Of a stretch of DNA of 64,000 nt, positions 28,654-38,307 are shown piece after piece. Origin of the DNA: Alphaproteobacteria bacterium (GTDB lineage: Bacteria; Pseudomonadota; Alphaproteobacteria; UBA9219; RFNS01); assembly GCA_016124955.1 (NCBI GenBank), contig WGMR01000006.1:186001-250000 (forward strand). Direction: 5' to 3'. The position numbers were made by a program, and so were the translations under genes. Position 1 is the stretch's first letter. The number at the start of each line of letters is the position of its first letter. The notes under the pieces are model-generated. The model made no database searches, was not told where the DNA came from, and saw nothing but the letters and a program-made list of their open reading frames with translations.

Positions 28654-29499
28654 CTAACCCGCCGTGCGGGCCAGCACGGGCGCCAGTTCGCGCGCCAGAA
28701 GGGCCGCGATCTTTTCCCGCATTTCCGGCTGTTTCAAAATGGCTTCATCCTTGGCGTTCGAAAGAAACCCGGTTTCGATAAGGATCGAAGGCACATCCGG
28801 CGCGCGCAGCACCGCGAAATTGGCCGCACGCATGGGGTTTTCCAGCAATTTCCAGTCCTTGCCGATACCGTCGATCAGCGAAACCTTGGCGCGCTGCGCG
28901 GCGTTACGGGTGTGGCGGGCGGTCAGGTCCATCAAAATGGCGGTTACATCCTCGTCACCCACCGGCGGCAAGCCGCCCGCCGCGTCCGCAAGGTTTTCCT
29001 GCGCCGCAAGTGCCTTGGCAAAATCGTCGGAAGCGTTCTTGGAAAGCGTATAGGCCGAAAGGCCGCGCGCGGAAGCGTTGGGCGCGCTATCGGCGTGGAT
29101 CGAAACCAGAAAATCGGCCCGCGCCGAGCGCGCGGCGGCCACGCGATCGGCCAGCGGCAAAAAGGTATCGGAATCGCGGGTCAGCTTGGCCACGATATGC
29201 CGTTGCGCGGCAAGCTGCTCCACCAGCCGCCGGCCGATATCGAGCGTGATGTCTTTTTCAAGCGTGCCGCTGCGGCCAATGGCGCCCGGGTCGCGGCCGC
29301 CATGCCCCGGATCAATCATCAGCAGGCGCGGCGCCACCGGCTTGTGCGGCGGAAGCGGCAGGACTTGCGTGCTGGCAACGATGCGCGTGGCCGCCAGAAG
29401 TTCACGCGGCAGCGCGAGCGTTATGCTGAGTCCCGCAAGGCCAAGCGCGGCGCGCAGAAACAGTCTTCGAGTCTTTCTTTCGGGTGGCAAACTGGTCAT
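28654..29499 (-). CDS. amiC: N-acetylmuramoyl-L-alanine amidase, AmiC type
   Basis: About 281 residues from ATG 29499; a GTG at 29523 is possible. A twin-arginine signal (TRRLFLRAALGLAG) shows export by the Tat system, as for AmiA/AmiC. The Amidase_3 domain has zinc ligands in MIDPGHGGRDPGA, an acidic ligand after GTLEKD, the His in VSIHADS, and the catalytic Glu in ILIETGFLSN. It cleaves septal peptidoglycan between MurNAc and L-Ala in the periplasm. No AMIN targeting domain is present. It converges with metA with only 5 bp between the stops. Confidence 0.93.
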   Translation of the reverse strand: MTSLPPERKTRRLFLRAALGLAGLSITLALPRELLAATRIVASTQVLPLPPHKPVAPRLLMIDPGHGGRDPGAIGRSGTLEKDITLDIGRRLVEQLAAQRHIVAKLTRDSDTFLPLADRVAAARSARADFLVSIHADSAPNASARGLSAYTLSKNASDDFAKALAAQENLADAAGGLPPVGDEDVTAILMDLTARHTRNAAQRAKVSLIDGIGKDWKLLENPMRAANFAVLRAPDVPSILIETGFLSNAKDEAILKQPEMREKIAALLARELAPVLARTAG

Positions 29500-29706
29500 G
29501 GCCTGCAATATGGTTAGCGGCACGCATGCGAATCGGCCCTGATTTTAAAGGCAAACTTTGTCTTTCGCCAAGTCCGCGTTAACCACAACACCACTAACAT
29601 ACGGGAAAGTATGTCAAAAACGGGGTTTATTAATATATTTGTTCTAGCCTTTGTGCGTATAAAGGGTGTGTCTCTTTTATATTTTATTTATTGAACGAAT
29701 AAGCCC

Positions 29707-30516
29707 ATGAATCGCACGTTTGTCCTTCTGGCCTTATCGGCCGCGTTGCTTACGCCTGCCGCATCGGTTCCCGTTGCGGTGGCCGACGACGGCATTGGCG
29801 ATATCAACCCCAAAAGCCGATGTCTTCGCTACCGCGAACCTGTCGTCAAGATTGTCCCTATCCATTCGTCGGTTAGGATCGATGACCGCACACGGCTGGC
29901 TGAACTCGGCAGTCTCGCGAGCAACGGCAGCAGCAAGGCGATAAGATTTACCGATCATGACCCGAACGACCAGGTCGGCCAGGGTCGCGGGCATATCCCC
30001 GTCGGGCTTGCGACGTCCGAGCTGATCACCGACATACGCTACGATATATCGGTGGTCGATAACATGCGCGGCTACGCTTGCGGACAGATAACCTCGCTCA
30101 GGCTCGATGTAGGTTTTCGCGATAACACCATCTATGTCGCGCGCGAAATTCCGCGCCGGTCCTGTTCCTATAAGGAAGTCCTGGAACACGAACACAAACA
30201 CGTCACCACCGACGAACGCTTCCTGAGCGAAGCCATGCCGCGGATCAAGAAGTACATGAAGGCCGCGTTGGCCGAGATCGGCCATGTGCAAGCCGCTTCC
30301 CGCGCCGACATGGAAGAGATGTTCAACCAGAAAATGAACCTGTATATGAAAGAACTTATCAATAATATGAGCCGGGAGCGCCAAATTCTGCAGGGCAACG
30401 TCGATACGCCCGAAGAATACCGCCGCATAACCTATAGCTGCGACGGGCAGCTGATCGAAATTCTGCGCATGCGCTACGGCGCGAACTGGCTTGAAGAAAT
30501 CAATAAGAAGAAATAA
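29707..30516 (+). CDS. Secreted HExxH-type protein, putative zinc metallopeptidase
   Basis: The protein has 269 residues with a signal peptide (LLALSAALLTPAASVPVAVA). It contains EVLEHEHKHVTTDERF, an HExxH motif with a nearby acidic residue, in a setting that recalls DUF922-type proteins. Other cysteines (SRCLRY, YACGQ, RRSCSY, YSCDG) may form disulfides. The C-terminal third is helical and charged. Catalysis is not shown. The next gene, a glycosyltransferase, starts 12 bp later on the same strand, so it may be the first gene of the exopolysaccharide locus. Confidence 0.7.
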   Translation: MNRTFVLLALSAALLTPAASVPVAVADDGIGDINPKSRCLRYREPVVKIVPIHSSVRIDDRTRLAELGSLASNGSSKAIRFTDHDPNDQVGQGRGHIPVGLATSELITDIRYDISVVDNMRGYACGQITSLRLDVGFRDNTIYVAREIPRRSCSYKEVLEHEHKHVTTDERFLSEAMPRIKKYMKAALAEIGHVQAASRADMEEMFNQKMNLYMKELINNMSRERQILQGNVDTPEEYRRITYSCDGQLIEILRMRYGANWLEEINKKK

Positions 30517-30528
30517 CCTCCTGCCTGC

Positions 30529-31578
30529 GTGAAGAAAATCCTGCACATTACCGAGTCACTCGGGGGCGGCACCGCGACCGCGTTATTTGCCTATGTGCGC
30601 AATGCGCCGCAGGCGGAACACCATTTGCTTGCGGCCGTGCGCGCGGGCGACGATAACGGCCTTGCCTGGAAAAACACCGTCGCCGGGCTACATACCCTGC
30701 CGCGCGGGCTGTTCGCGCCTGTGCGGGAAATCCGCCGCGTTTACCGCCAGCTGCAACCCGATTGGATCCATCTGCATTCCTCCTTCGCGGGCGCCTGGGG
30801 GCGCATGAGCGGCCTGCCGCGCGCCAAAATTATCTACACGCCGCATTGCTATGCCTTCGAACGGCGCGATATAACCGCGCCGTTACGCGCCGCCTACTTC
30901 ATGATCGAACAGGGGCTTGCCTTCATGGGCGGCACGCTTGCGGCTGTCGGGCCGCATGAAGCGGCGCTGGGAAGGCGCATGCTGGCGCGGCAGCGCATCG
31001 TGCCGCTGCCTAACGCGGTGGCCGTGCCGCCGCATCTTGTCCAGCTCCGCAAAACGCGGCAGGCAAAGCAGGTGCCGCCGCTGCGCGTCGCTATGGTCGG
31101 CCGCGCAGCGCCGCAAAAAGACCCCGGTTTCTTCGCCGCCACCGCAGCGCTGGCGCGGCATAACAATGTACGTGCGTCCTTCGTCTGGCTCGGAGGCGGC
31201 GATACGGCAGCCGAGGCCGTGCTGCGCGACGCGGGAGTCGAGGTCAGCGGCTGGCTGAGCCACGCCGATATCCTGACCCGCCTCGCGGATTGCGATCTTT
31301 ATTACCACACCGCCGCATGGGAAGCCTGCCCCATGTCGGTGCTTGAAGCGGCGCAGCTCGATCTGCCCATCCTTGCGCGCGGCATACCGGCGCTTGCCGC
31401 CCTGCCGGTCAATGAAACGGTAAATACGCCCGCGGCGGCAACGGAGGTCATCGCCATGCTGGCGGGCGGGCAAGGATGGGAAGCATTCCGGCAAAACGCG
31501 CTTGTGCTGCGCGCCAATTATAACGAAGAGGCCCAGCGGCAAGCGCTGGCCGGGCTTTACGGGCTGGAACAAACCTAG
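30529..31578 (+). CDS. Glycosyltransferase family 4 (GT-B)
   Basis: The protein has 349 residues starting at GTG 30529. The N-terminal KKILHITESLGGGTATA is typical of GT4 donors' Rossmann half. The acceptor half has VAMVGRAAPQKDPGFFA, and the EX7E-like donor motif is in EACPMSVLEAAQLDLPI. It should add a sugar to the lipid-linked repeat unit on the cytosolic side. Its stop shares CTAG with the stop of the flippase gene on the other strand, a complete convergent overlap. Confidence 0.9.
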   Translation: MKKILHITESLGGGTATALFAYVRNAPQAEHHLLAAVRAGDDNGLAWKNTVAGLHTLPRGLFAPVREIRRVYRQLQPDWIHLHSSFAGAWGRMSGLPRAKIIYTPHCYAFERRDITAPLRAAYFMIEQGLAFMGGTLAAVGPHEAALGRRMLARQRIVPLPNAVAVPPHLVQLRKTRQAKQVPPLRVAMVGRAAPQKDPGFFAATAALARHNNVRASFVWLGGGDTAAEAVLRDAGVEVSGWLSHADILTRLADCDLYYHTAAWEACPMSVLEAAQLDLPILARGIPALAALPVNETVNTPAAATEVIAMLAGGQGWEAFRQNALVLRANYNEEAQRQALAGLYGLEQT

Positions 31579-32903
31579 GCCGGCGGACCGAGATCCCCCG
31601 GAATCGCGCCGCTGGCATGCTGTGTACGCGTCGCGCGCAAATACCACGCCTGCATAACGACAAGATAGATTGCCGTGATTGTTTGCGCCGCCACAGCGCC
31701 CCATATGCCCAGCAGCGCGACCAGCGCGATATTGGCCAGCCCCGAAAGCACGAGGCCGGAAACATTGGCGATCACCAGTTCGCGGTCGCGATGGCGCGCA
31801 TAAAGCGCGTAGTAAAGCGCGTCGGCTACGAATTTAATCAGAAAGGCCACGAGCATGAACCAGAAAACACCCACATAATCCCGCGCCAGCGGACGATCGA
31901 CAATCTCAAGCACCGGTAAAATCGCCGCAGCAGCGATGACACAGAAAAACGCGCCTGCGGCGGTGATCTTCGTGACCAGATCGCGCACCTGCGCCCAGAA
32001 AGCCGGCTCGTCGTTCGATTTATAGTGCTGGATCATCTTCGGATACGCGGTCTGCAGCACGCCCGCCTGTATCAAAACCTGCACAGCATTGCCAAACGAC
32101 CAGAACATCACCAGCACGCCTGCAATCTCGACCCCTTCGAACCATGTCACGACATAGCGATCGACATACATCGCGCCCTGCTGCCCGAGCAGCGCGAGAT
32201 AAAGCGGAAAGCTGCGCCTGATGGATTGCCCGATCCACGGCCAATCGGGCCGCACGCGCAGTGCCTGCGCGAACGGCAGCGGCGAAAGGATCACAAGCGC
32301 GACAACGCCGGCAAGCGCGGTGCCGATGATCCAGATATCCAGCACAACTTCCAGCGTGCGGAACGAAGGCCACAGGATCCCCACGGCGATCACCGCGAAG
32401 CCCCAGGCGCTGTTGAGAAACATGACAAAGTTCGCCGCCAATTGCCGGTGCAGCGCGATGATGGCCTGAAACAGTTCGACCACCTGATGGTTGATGATCA
32501 GCAGCACGATAAAATACACCAGATAGTGCCTGTGTTCCGGCGCAAGCAGCGGCCAGCCGCACATAAGCAGCGCGGCGGTGGCGGCATAGGTGAGAAAATA
32601 AACGATTTGCTGATCACGCAGAATTGCCGCCTGCCGCAGCGGCGCGCTGCCGACCATGTCGCGATTGGCAACGAAATAGAGCCCGAGACTCATGACCTTG
32701 CCGCCCACCACCGTCGCGGCCATAATCAGGCCGTAAACGCCGAGCTCCGCAAGACCGATATAGCGCGAGATATAGATAAGCAGCCCGAACTTGGCCAGCA
32801 GCGCAACGCCGCGCAGCCCAAGGCTAAGAAAAACCCCGGCGCTTTCCCGAATACGCGATTTACCCGGCATGGCCGTAACGGCGTTCGAGCCGCCGTTGCT
32901 CAT
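31575..32903 (-). CDS. Wzx-like polysaccharide flippase (MOP superfamily)
   Basis: The protein has 442 residues with about 12-14 hydrophobic segments and a basic N-terminus (KSRIRESAGVFLSLGLRGVALLAK). The pattern FGLLIYISRYIGLAELGVYG is characteristic of the polysaccharide-biosynthesis/MATE fold that flips undecaprenyl-linked repeat units. Its start lies inside the preceding polymerase-like gene (44-bp overlap), so the two proteins are produced together. Direction is opposite to the glycosyltransferase and export genes around it. Confidence 0.85.
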   Translation of the reverse strand: MSNGGSNAVTAMPGKSRIRESAGVFLSLGLRGVALLAKFGLLIYISRYIGLAELGVYGLIMAATVVGGKVMSLGLYFVANRDMVGSAPLRQAAILRDQQIVYFLTYAATAALLMCGWPLLAPEHRHYLVYFIVLLIINHQVVELFQAIIALHRQLAANFVMFLNSAWGFAVIAVGILWPSFRTLEVVLDIWIIGTALAGVVALVILSPLPFAQALRVRPDWPWIGQSIRRSFPLYLALLGQQGAMYVDRYVVTWFEGVEIAGVLVMFWSFGNAVQVLIQAGVLQTAYPKMIQHYKSNDEPAFWAQVRDLVTKITAAGAFFCVIAAAAILPVLEIVDRPLARDYVGVFWFMLVAFLIKFVADALYYALYARHRDRELVIANVSGLVLSGLANIALVALLGIWGAVAAQTITAIYLVVMQAWYLRATRTQHASGAIPGDLGPPA

Positions 32904-33927
32904 AGATCGCGAGCGCGGGCAGAAGATAGATAAACGTGCTCGATGTGTGGCGCATATAGCTGCCGAAATCCGGCTCGAACAAAATCGACACCATCAGATG
33001 CCCGATGAACAGGAAAATCAAATAACGCTTCGGCCCATCGACATACCGCAGCCCCGTAACGCAAAGGCTGAACCACAGCACGACGTTCGCGAACAAAATA
33101 AATTCCTTATAGGTCATGAAGCGCACGAACGGAAAATTCAGCACCACAAACGCATAGACATAATTGCATATGAAATGCCAGAAACTGTCGGGCGGATAAA
33201 GGTTGAAGAAAACGGTGCGAACCTCGAACATGCTCCCGGTGGTCAGGAAGTGCGCAACCGTATCGCGGCTGCCTTGCAACTGCATATAAACCTGGTCGGG
33301 CAAAAGCATCGCCACCGCAATACAGGCGAATACATACAGCACGCGCAGCATCGGCGTCGTACGTTCGATGATGATGAAGGATAACAGCAGCGCGAGCGTA
33401 ATGGCGTAATAGATGCGGATGAAGCAATAGGCCGCATAGAGCGCGACGATAATCCACAGAACCTGCGATGCGGCCCGCCTGGAATAGGCCGTCATCGCGA
33501 CAAACAGTGTGAGCAGAATGACAATGGTTTCCTTGGTCGGCGCCAGCATCGAGCTGAGCATCAAGGGCACCAGCAGCACGGGAATAATAGCCATGCCCCA
33601 CAGCGTGCGGATTGGCGAAAGCAGCGCGACGATGGAGACAATGCCGATAACGTTCACGACTATGTCCTGCAACGGCAACGGGATCAGGGAAAGGATTTGC
33701 GCCGTGTACATGAAGGAAGCGGAAGCTTCCCACCCGCCGCCGACAACCAGATCGGCGATTTTATCGGCGTCGCGCAAGAACGCGTCCGGAACGGCATCGC
33801 GGAACACGTGATAGACCATCAGGTAAATCACGCACCATAAAAGGGTATAAACGCGCCGCAGGTCGTTCGACACCCGCATCGGCGGCTTCTGATCGGGAAC
33901 GGACGAGATGATGGGCGGCTGTTGCAC
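32860..33927 (-). CDS. Wzy-like polysaccharide polymerase (multi-spanning membrane protein)
   Basis: The protein has 355 residues and about 9-10 hydrophobic segments. A larger soluble loop (ILSSMFEVRTVFFNLYPPDS-like region, about 230-250) sits between late helices, a layout seen in Wzy polymerases. Sequence identity within this family is too low for a motif-based call, so the assignment rests on topology and on overlap with the flippase gene. A second candidate of the O-antigen-ligase type lies at 45.9 kb. Confidence 0.6.
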   Translation of the reverse strand: MQQPPIISSVPDQKPPMRVSNDLRRVYTLLWCVIYLMVYHVFRDAVPDAFLRDADKIADLVVGGGWEASASFMYTAQILSLIPLPLQDIVVNVIGIVSIVALLSPIRTLWGMAIIPVLLVPLMLSSMLAPTKETIVILLTLFVAMTAYSRRAASQVLWIIVALYAAYCFIRIYYAITLALLLSFIIIERTTPMLRVLYVFACIAVAMLLPDQVYMQLQGSRDTVAHFLTTGSMFEVRTVFFNLYPPDSFWHFICNYVYAFVVLNFPFVRFMTYKEFILFANVVLWFSLCVTGLRYVDGPKRYLIFLFIGHLMVSILFEPDFGSYMRHTSSTFIYLLPALAIYEQRRLERRYGHAG

Positions 33928-33990
33928 GGTATGGCCTGATGGAAATGGCGGCTGCTTCTAGATACCCCGGCGGCACGGGTTGATGCAAGC

Positions 33991-35220
33991 TCAGCGCCCG
34001 CCGGGCGCGCCTTCTATGCCGGCCCCGAAACGGAGAATATCCTTGTCCGCCACGCCATGCACCGCATTGTCGGCAATTGTCACCCTGTCGCTGTAAACCG
34101 CCCTGATCCCGTGCCGGGTAGCCTTCGTGGCGGTGATTGTGTTGCCGGTAATGGTCACGTCGCTGTTTCTGTCATCGCGGCCGCTATGCAGCGGCAACCC
34201 TTGCAAATTGATACCGGCCAGCGCCGCGCCCGTCATTTTTATGGCGTTGCCCGCGACGGTCACGCCCCGGTTGCGGCCATACAGCATGATCCCGGCATAT
34301 TCCGGGTTATAACCCCAACCGGCTTTGTTATCCGGGTCGCGGTCAAACAAAACGCTGTTGCCCGTGATGGCGATGTTGCTGCTGCGGATCGAAGCGATAC
34401 CCCACCAGTTACCGCCCGCCGTGCTGTTGCCGTTGATCGCGCCGTGTGTCACGTCTTCGAACACGATCATGCGGCGGAACGGGCCGGTCACGATATTGCC
34501 TGTTGCCGTAAACATCTCGTTGCTGCGCGGCGGCGATGCGCGCTGCTGATCGCCAAGCCCTTCGGCATGGATGCCGATGCGGCAATCATGACCCGCCTTG
34601 CAGTTGATAACATTGCCGGTGATGGTTGCCTGCGCACCCCATACCGTGATGCCGTCGCCGCGATCCTCGCCGATATCGCCATCCGGGCCGCCGGTGCCCG
34701 CGCCCGTTACATCGCGAATGAAGTTGCCGCTGATGATGTGGTTCTGGTATTCGCCGCGCGAGGAAACCTGTATGCCGTTCTGGAACCGATCGATTGTGTT
34801 GTTGGTCACGCGGCTGTAATGCGCGGCGACAAGAATGCCGACATTACGGCCGCCCGCGCCGGTACCAAGCTCGTTCGGGTTCGATAGCCGCGCGCCGTCA
34901 ACCCACACACCGTCCGCTTTCACATGGATGCCGTAACCGTGTCTGATCCCGGCAACAAAGCGCAACTCGCCGCCCATGCCGGCAAGGCGCTGGTTTGGGG
35001 TATTCATTTCAAGCGTATCGGAAACGATGCACACGCCCGGCATCAGAAACAATGTGCCGCCGCTTGCCATCCATTTCTTCAGCGTGCCGGTATCGTCGGT
35101 CTTGCCGTCGCAAACCGCGCCATAATCATATTGCGTTGCGCCCACGATCCTGTCTGCCGCATGGGCGGCAGAAACGGCAGGCAGCAGCACTGCCAACAAG
35201 ATGATGGATCGCACTATCAT
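33991..35220 (-). CDS. Secreted right-handed beta-helix protein
   Basis: About 409 residues from ATG 35220, which opens directly into a signal peptide (IVRSIILLAVLLPAVSAAHA); an in-frame ATG at 35247 would add nine. The mature part opens with YDYGAVCDGKTDDTGTLKKW, typical of pectate-lyase-like folds, and continues with many NxIxxxxxGI-type coils (VTNNTIDRFQNGIQV, ITGNTITATKATRHGI). Members of this class include alginate epimerases, lyases and capsule depolymerases. The position next to wzx/wzy suggests polysaccharide modification or trimming. No catalytic residues can be named with confidence. Confidence 0.78.
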   Translation of the reverse strand: MIVRSIILLAVLLPAVSAAHAADRIVGATQYDYGAVCDGKTDDTGTLKKWMASGGTLFLMPGVCIVSDTLEMNTPNQRLAGMGGELRFVAGIRHGYGIHVKADGVWVDGARLSNPNELGTGAGGRNVGILVAAHYSRVTNNTIDRFQNGIQVSSRGEYQNHIISGNFIRDVTGAGTGGPDGDIGEDRGDGITVWGAQATITGNVINCKAGHDCRIGIHAEGLGDQQRASPPRSNEMFTATGNIVTGPFRRMIVFEDVTHGAINGNSTAGGNWWGIASIRSSNIAITGNSVLFDRDPDNKAGWGYNPEYAGIMLYGRNRGVTVAGNAIKMTGAALAGINLQGLPLHSGRDDRNSDVTITGNTITATKATRHGIRAVYSDRVTIADNAVHGVADKDILRFGAGIEGAPGGR

Positions 35221-35378
35221 AGCCACGGTTATTAAGCTGTCCGGCATGATGGTGCAATCGAATGCGCCCGGCTTTTGCAAACCACTCTTATTTCGTCTAA
35301 AAACATAATAATATCATATACATATATGGTAAATTTTTGGGTGACTCTGTGCCGCCTGCGCCGGTATGATGCCGGCGC

Positions 35379-36536
35379 ATGATCCTGCTAGCCCACGCCT
35401 ATAGCCGCGCAAACCAGGGCGATAGCCTTATGGTAGATCTTGCCATGGCGCTTATAAAGCGGGCCTTGCCCGATGCCGGCGTGATCACCGTGGGCGCCTC
35501 CGATGCCGCCTCGTTCAGCGACCTCCCCCATATTCTGCAAATCCCCGGTGTGACCGGCGCGCGCCGCGCGCGCGAAGCCGCCATCATTGCGCGCGATATC
35601 GCGTTCGCGCATGTACGGCGGCAAAAAATCCGCTACCCGCTCTATGACCGCTTGCGCAGCCAGGTACGCATGGTCGTCGGTGTCGGCGGCGGGTATCTGC
35701 GAAGCGGACGGGCAACCGAAAGCGGCAAGACGGCCATCGCTCATCTGCCGCAACTGATGTGGACAGTGGGCAGCGGTCTGCCGAGCCTCTATTTGCCGCT
35801 CAGCATCGGCCCGCTTGATGGCCCCGTCGGCAGCATGATCCGCACCGTGTTGCGCGGGATCGATTGCGTATGCCTGCGCGACGACCGTTCCGTCGCGGCC
35901 CTTGGCCCGCACAAAAACATGCTGCGTGCGCCCGATCTCACCATCAACGAACTTTTCCGCACGCAGGATTTGTATAACATGCCGCGCGCGGCCAAGACCT
36001 ATTTGATTGCCCGCGACCTGCCGCGCACACGCTTCGTGCGCGCGCAATACATTGCACGGTTGAAACAGTTGCGTGCGCTTTTACCGGAAATCGAAGTGAT
36101 CACGCAAAGCGCGGTGCGCAGCAATAATGACGAAAAATTCTACCGCGAACTTGGCTGGGGCGAAACTTTTCGCACCACGCAGCAGGTGATCGCCGCGCGC
36201 GATACCGGCGTTATGGTTTCCGTGCGGTTGCACGGAACGCTCATGGGGCTGCTCGGTGGCATGCCCGCCGTGCATCTTGTGTACGAACGCAAAGGTGTCG
36301 GCGCCTGCAACGATCTCGGTATCCCCGATTATGCGCACAGCGCAACGCATTTCGATCCGCGGCTTGTGGCGCGGCAGGTGCGCGCGCTGCAAAACGACGC
36401 CGGATCCTATTGGCTTGCTATTGCCGCGCGCCGCGGCTGGGTTGAGGAACAGGAAGACCAGATTATCGCAGCCATGCGCGGACTTTACGGAGTCGAGGAG
36501 CGCAGCAGCCAAACAGCCCAGCCCGCCAGCGCCTGA
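35379..36536 (+). CDS. Polysaccharide pyruvyl transferase family protein
   Basis: The protein has 385 residues of the PS_pyruv_trans family (PF04230). Characteristic parts are the N-terminal AYSRANQGDSLMVDLAMAL, the central MVVGVGGGYLRSG, the phosphate-binding-like LYLPLSIGPLDGPVG and the C-terminal VSVRLHGTLMGLLGGMPAV with SxRxHG. These enzymes place ketal pyruvate on sugars using PEP, giving the polymer negative charge. The gene follows an AT-rich gap of about 100 bp and reads divergently from the beta-helix gene. Confidence 0.87.
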   Translation: MILLAHAYSRANQGDSLMVDLAMALIKRALPDAGVITVGASDAASFSDLPHILQIPGVTGARRAREAAIIARDIAFAHVRRQKIRYPLYDRLRSQVRMVVGVGGGYLRSGRATESGKTAIAHLPQLMWTVGSGLPSLYLPLSIGPLDGPVGSMIRTVLRGIDCVCLRDDRSVAALGPHKNMLRAPDLTINELFRTQDLYNMPRAAKTYLIARDLPRTRFVRAQYIARLKQLRALLPEIEVITQSAVRSNNDEKFYRELGWGETFRTTQQVIAARDTGVMVSVRLHGTLMGLLGGMPAVHLVYERKGVGACNDLGIPDYAHSATHFDPRLVARQVRALQNDAGSYWLAIAARRGWVEEQEDQIIAAMRGLYGVEERSSQTAQPASA

Positions 36537-36779
36537 TTAACCATAATTGGTAATATTTCGGCTATGCTGCAAGTGCTAAAGAATCCAAGAGGTTACGTCC
36601 AACTATCTGGATTTAAAGAAGAAAAATAGATTGAAAGTATTTTTTAACTGGTTTTTTTTAGGCCACAAAACTACAGTCAGAAATTGGTTTGAAGGACGAT
36701 TTATTAACCTTTGTATTTATTGCCGGTTTGACCCAAGTTTGCTGTTAAAGACAGAATAAAGCGGAACCGAAAAACAACG
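36537..36779. other. AT-rich gap before the priming glycosyltransferase
   Basis: About 240 bp, strongly AT-rich with several T-runs (36640-36660). It follows the pyruvyl transferase stop and has no supported gene. It probably holds the promoter of the priming transferase, but no clean -35/-10 pair or Shine-Dalgarno precedes ATG 36780. Confidence 0.4.
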
Positions 36780-38288
36780 ATGAACCAGCTTGCACGCAAA
36801 ATCGACCTTGAGGCGGAAGCACACGCTATTGAGGCGCTCGCACAGCAACCCGAACTGCGGCTCGCGCCGCCGGCCGAGCCGTTGCCGCTGCGCGATATCC
36901 GCAAGCCGCTGCGCATGTTCATGGTGTCGGACGCGGTTGCGCTGACCGCTGGCTTTATCATTTCGTGGCTGGTCGCCGCCATCGTCAATCACATGTTTTT
37001 TGATCGCATGCTCGGCGATATGCTGTCGGCCGACGCGCTGCCGCGCTTGCTCAACTTCGCCGTCATTTCCTGTGGCACGATGCTATGGCTTGGCCACAAG
37101 GGCCATTACCGCAGCCGCCTGCCCTTCTGGAGCGAAGTGCAGCAAATTGCCGGCGCCGTATTCTTCTGCATCCTGATCGACGGCTTTATGCAGTTCGCCG
37201 CAAAGCAGGACCTTTCGCGCCTCTGGCTCATGAGCAACTGGCTGATGAGCGGCGTGCTTATGGTTGTGCTGCGTTCGCTGCTGCGCAGCGCGCTGAAGAA
37301 GAACGGCCGCTGGGAAGTGCGCACGCTGCTGGTCGGCATGGGCCCGACCGCAATCGACGCGCGCGCCGCGATCATGTCGGAACAGCATCTCGGCTACAAC
37401 GTGGTCGCGCAAATCGGCGATCTTGAAGGCCACCTCGATGATGCCGATGGTTCCTGGACGCGTCTTTGCAACTGGTACAAGGTCGATTACGTGCTGGTCG
37501 CGCTCGATGGGCCGGAACTGCAGAAAGCCGAAAGCGCGATTGCGGAGCTGACGCGCGAAGATATCCCGTTCGCGGTAAGCCCGCCGCTGCACGGCATTCC
37601 GGTGCTGGGCATGGAAGCGCAATATTTCTTCAATCACGATGTGATGCTGCTGACCCGCTGCAACCGGCTGGAAGAGCCGTTGCCGCGCTTCATCAAGCGC
37701 ACGTTCGACATTGCGCTCGCGCTCGGCGGCCTGATCGCGCTGTCACCATTGTTCGCTTTCGTTTCCGCCTGCATCAAGCGCGATGGCGGCCCGGCTTTCT
37801 ATTTTGACAAGCGTATCGGCGAAAACGGCAAGATGTTCAGCTGCATCAAGTTTCGCTCCATGGTGCTGAACGGCAAGGATGTGCTGGAAGCGCACCTGAA
37901 GGCCGATCCCGCCGCAGCGGCCGAATGGGCGCGCGACCAGAAGCTGAAGCATGATCCACGCATCACCAGGATCGGCGCCTTCATCCGCAAGACCAGCATC
38001 GACGAATTGCCGCAGCTGATTAACGTAATCAAGGGCGATATGAGCCTCGTTGGCCCGCGCCCGATCAACACCGGCGAAGTGGCGCGCTATGGCCGCGACG
38101 CCACCTTCTATCATTCGGTGCGTCCGGGCCTTACGGGTCTGTGGCAGGTCAGCGGCCGCAACGATGTTTCCTATGAACGCCGCGTGCAGCTCGATCGCTG
38201 GTATGTGCGCAACTGGTCGCTTTGGCACGATATCGCCATTCTCTGCAAAACCTTCCCGGTTCTGCTGTGCCGCAAGGGCGCGTACTGA
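36780..38288 (+). CDS. WbaP-like undecaprenyl-phosphate sugar phosphotransferase (priming transferase)
   Basis: The protein has 502 residues. A cytosolic N-terminus, four hydrophobic segments (about 45-150), a nucleotide-sugar-epimerase-like middle domain (LLVGMGPTAIDARAA) and a fifth membrane hairpin (RTFDIALALGGLIALSPLFA) precede the catalytic domain. That domain has YFDKRIGENGKMFSCIKFRS, TSIDELPQLINVIKGDMSLV and GPRPI. It transfers a sugar-1-phosphate from UDP-sugar to undecaprenyl phosphate, starting repeat-unit assembly. The donor is probably galactose or glucose but cannot be decided. Confidence 0.93.
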   Translation: MNQLARKIDLEAEAHAIEALAQQPELRLAPPAEPLPLRDIRKPLRMFMVSDAVALTAGFIISWLVAAIVNHMFFDRMLGDMLSADALPRLLNFAVISCGTMLWLGHKGHYRSRLPFWSEVQQIAGAVFFCILIDGFMQFAAKQDLSRLWLMSNWLMSGVLMVVLRSLLRSALKKNGRWEVRTLLVGMGPTAIDARAAIMSEQHLGYNVVAQIGDLEGHLDDADGSWTRLCNWYKVDYVLVALDGPELQKAESAIAELTREDIPFAVSPPLHGIPVLGMEAQYFFNHDVMLLTRCNRLEEPLPRFIKRTFDIALALGGLIALSPLFAFVSACIKRDGGPAFYFDKRIGENGKMFSCIKFRSMVLNGKDVLEAHLKADPAAAAEWARDQKLKHDPRITRIGAFIRKTSIDELPQLINVIKGDMSLVGPRPINTGEVARYGRDATFYHSVRPGLTGLWQVSGRNDVSYERRVQLDRWYVRNWSLWHDIAILCKTFPVLLCRKGAY

Positions 38289-38307
38289 AGCTTCGCCCGG
38301 CACTTAC

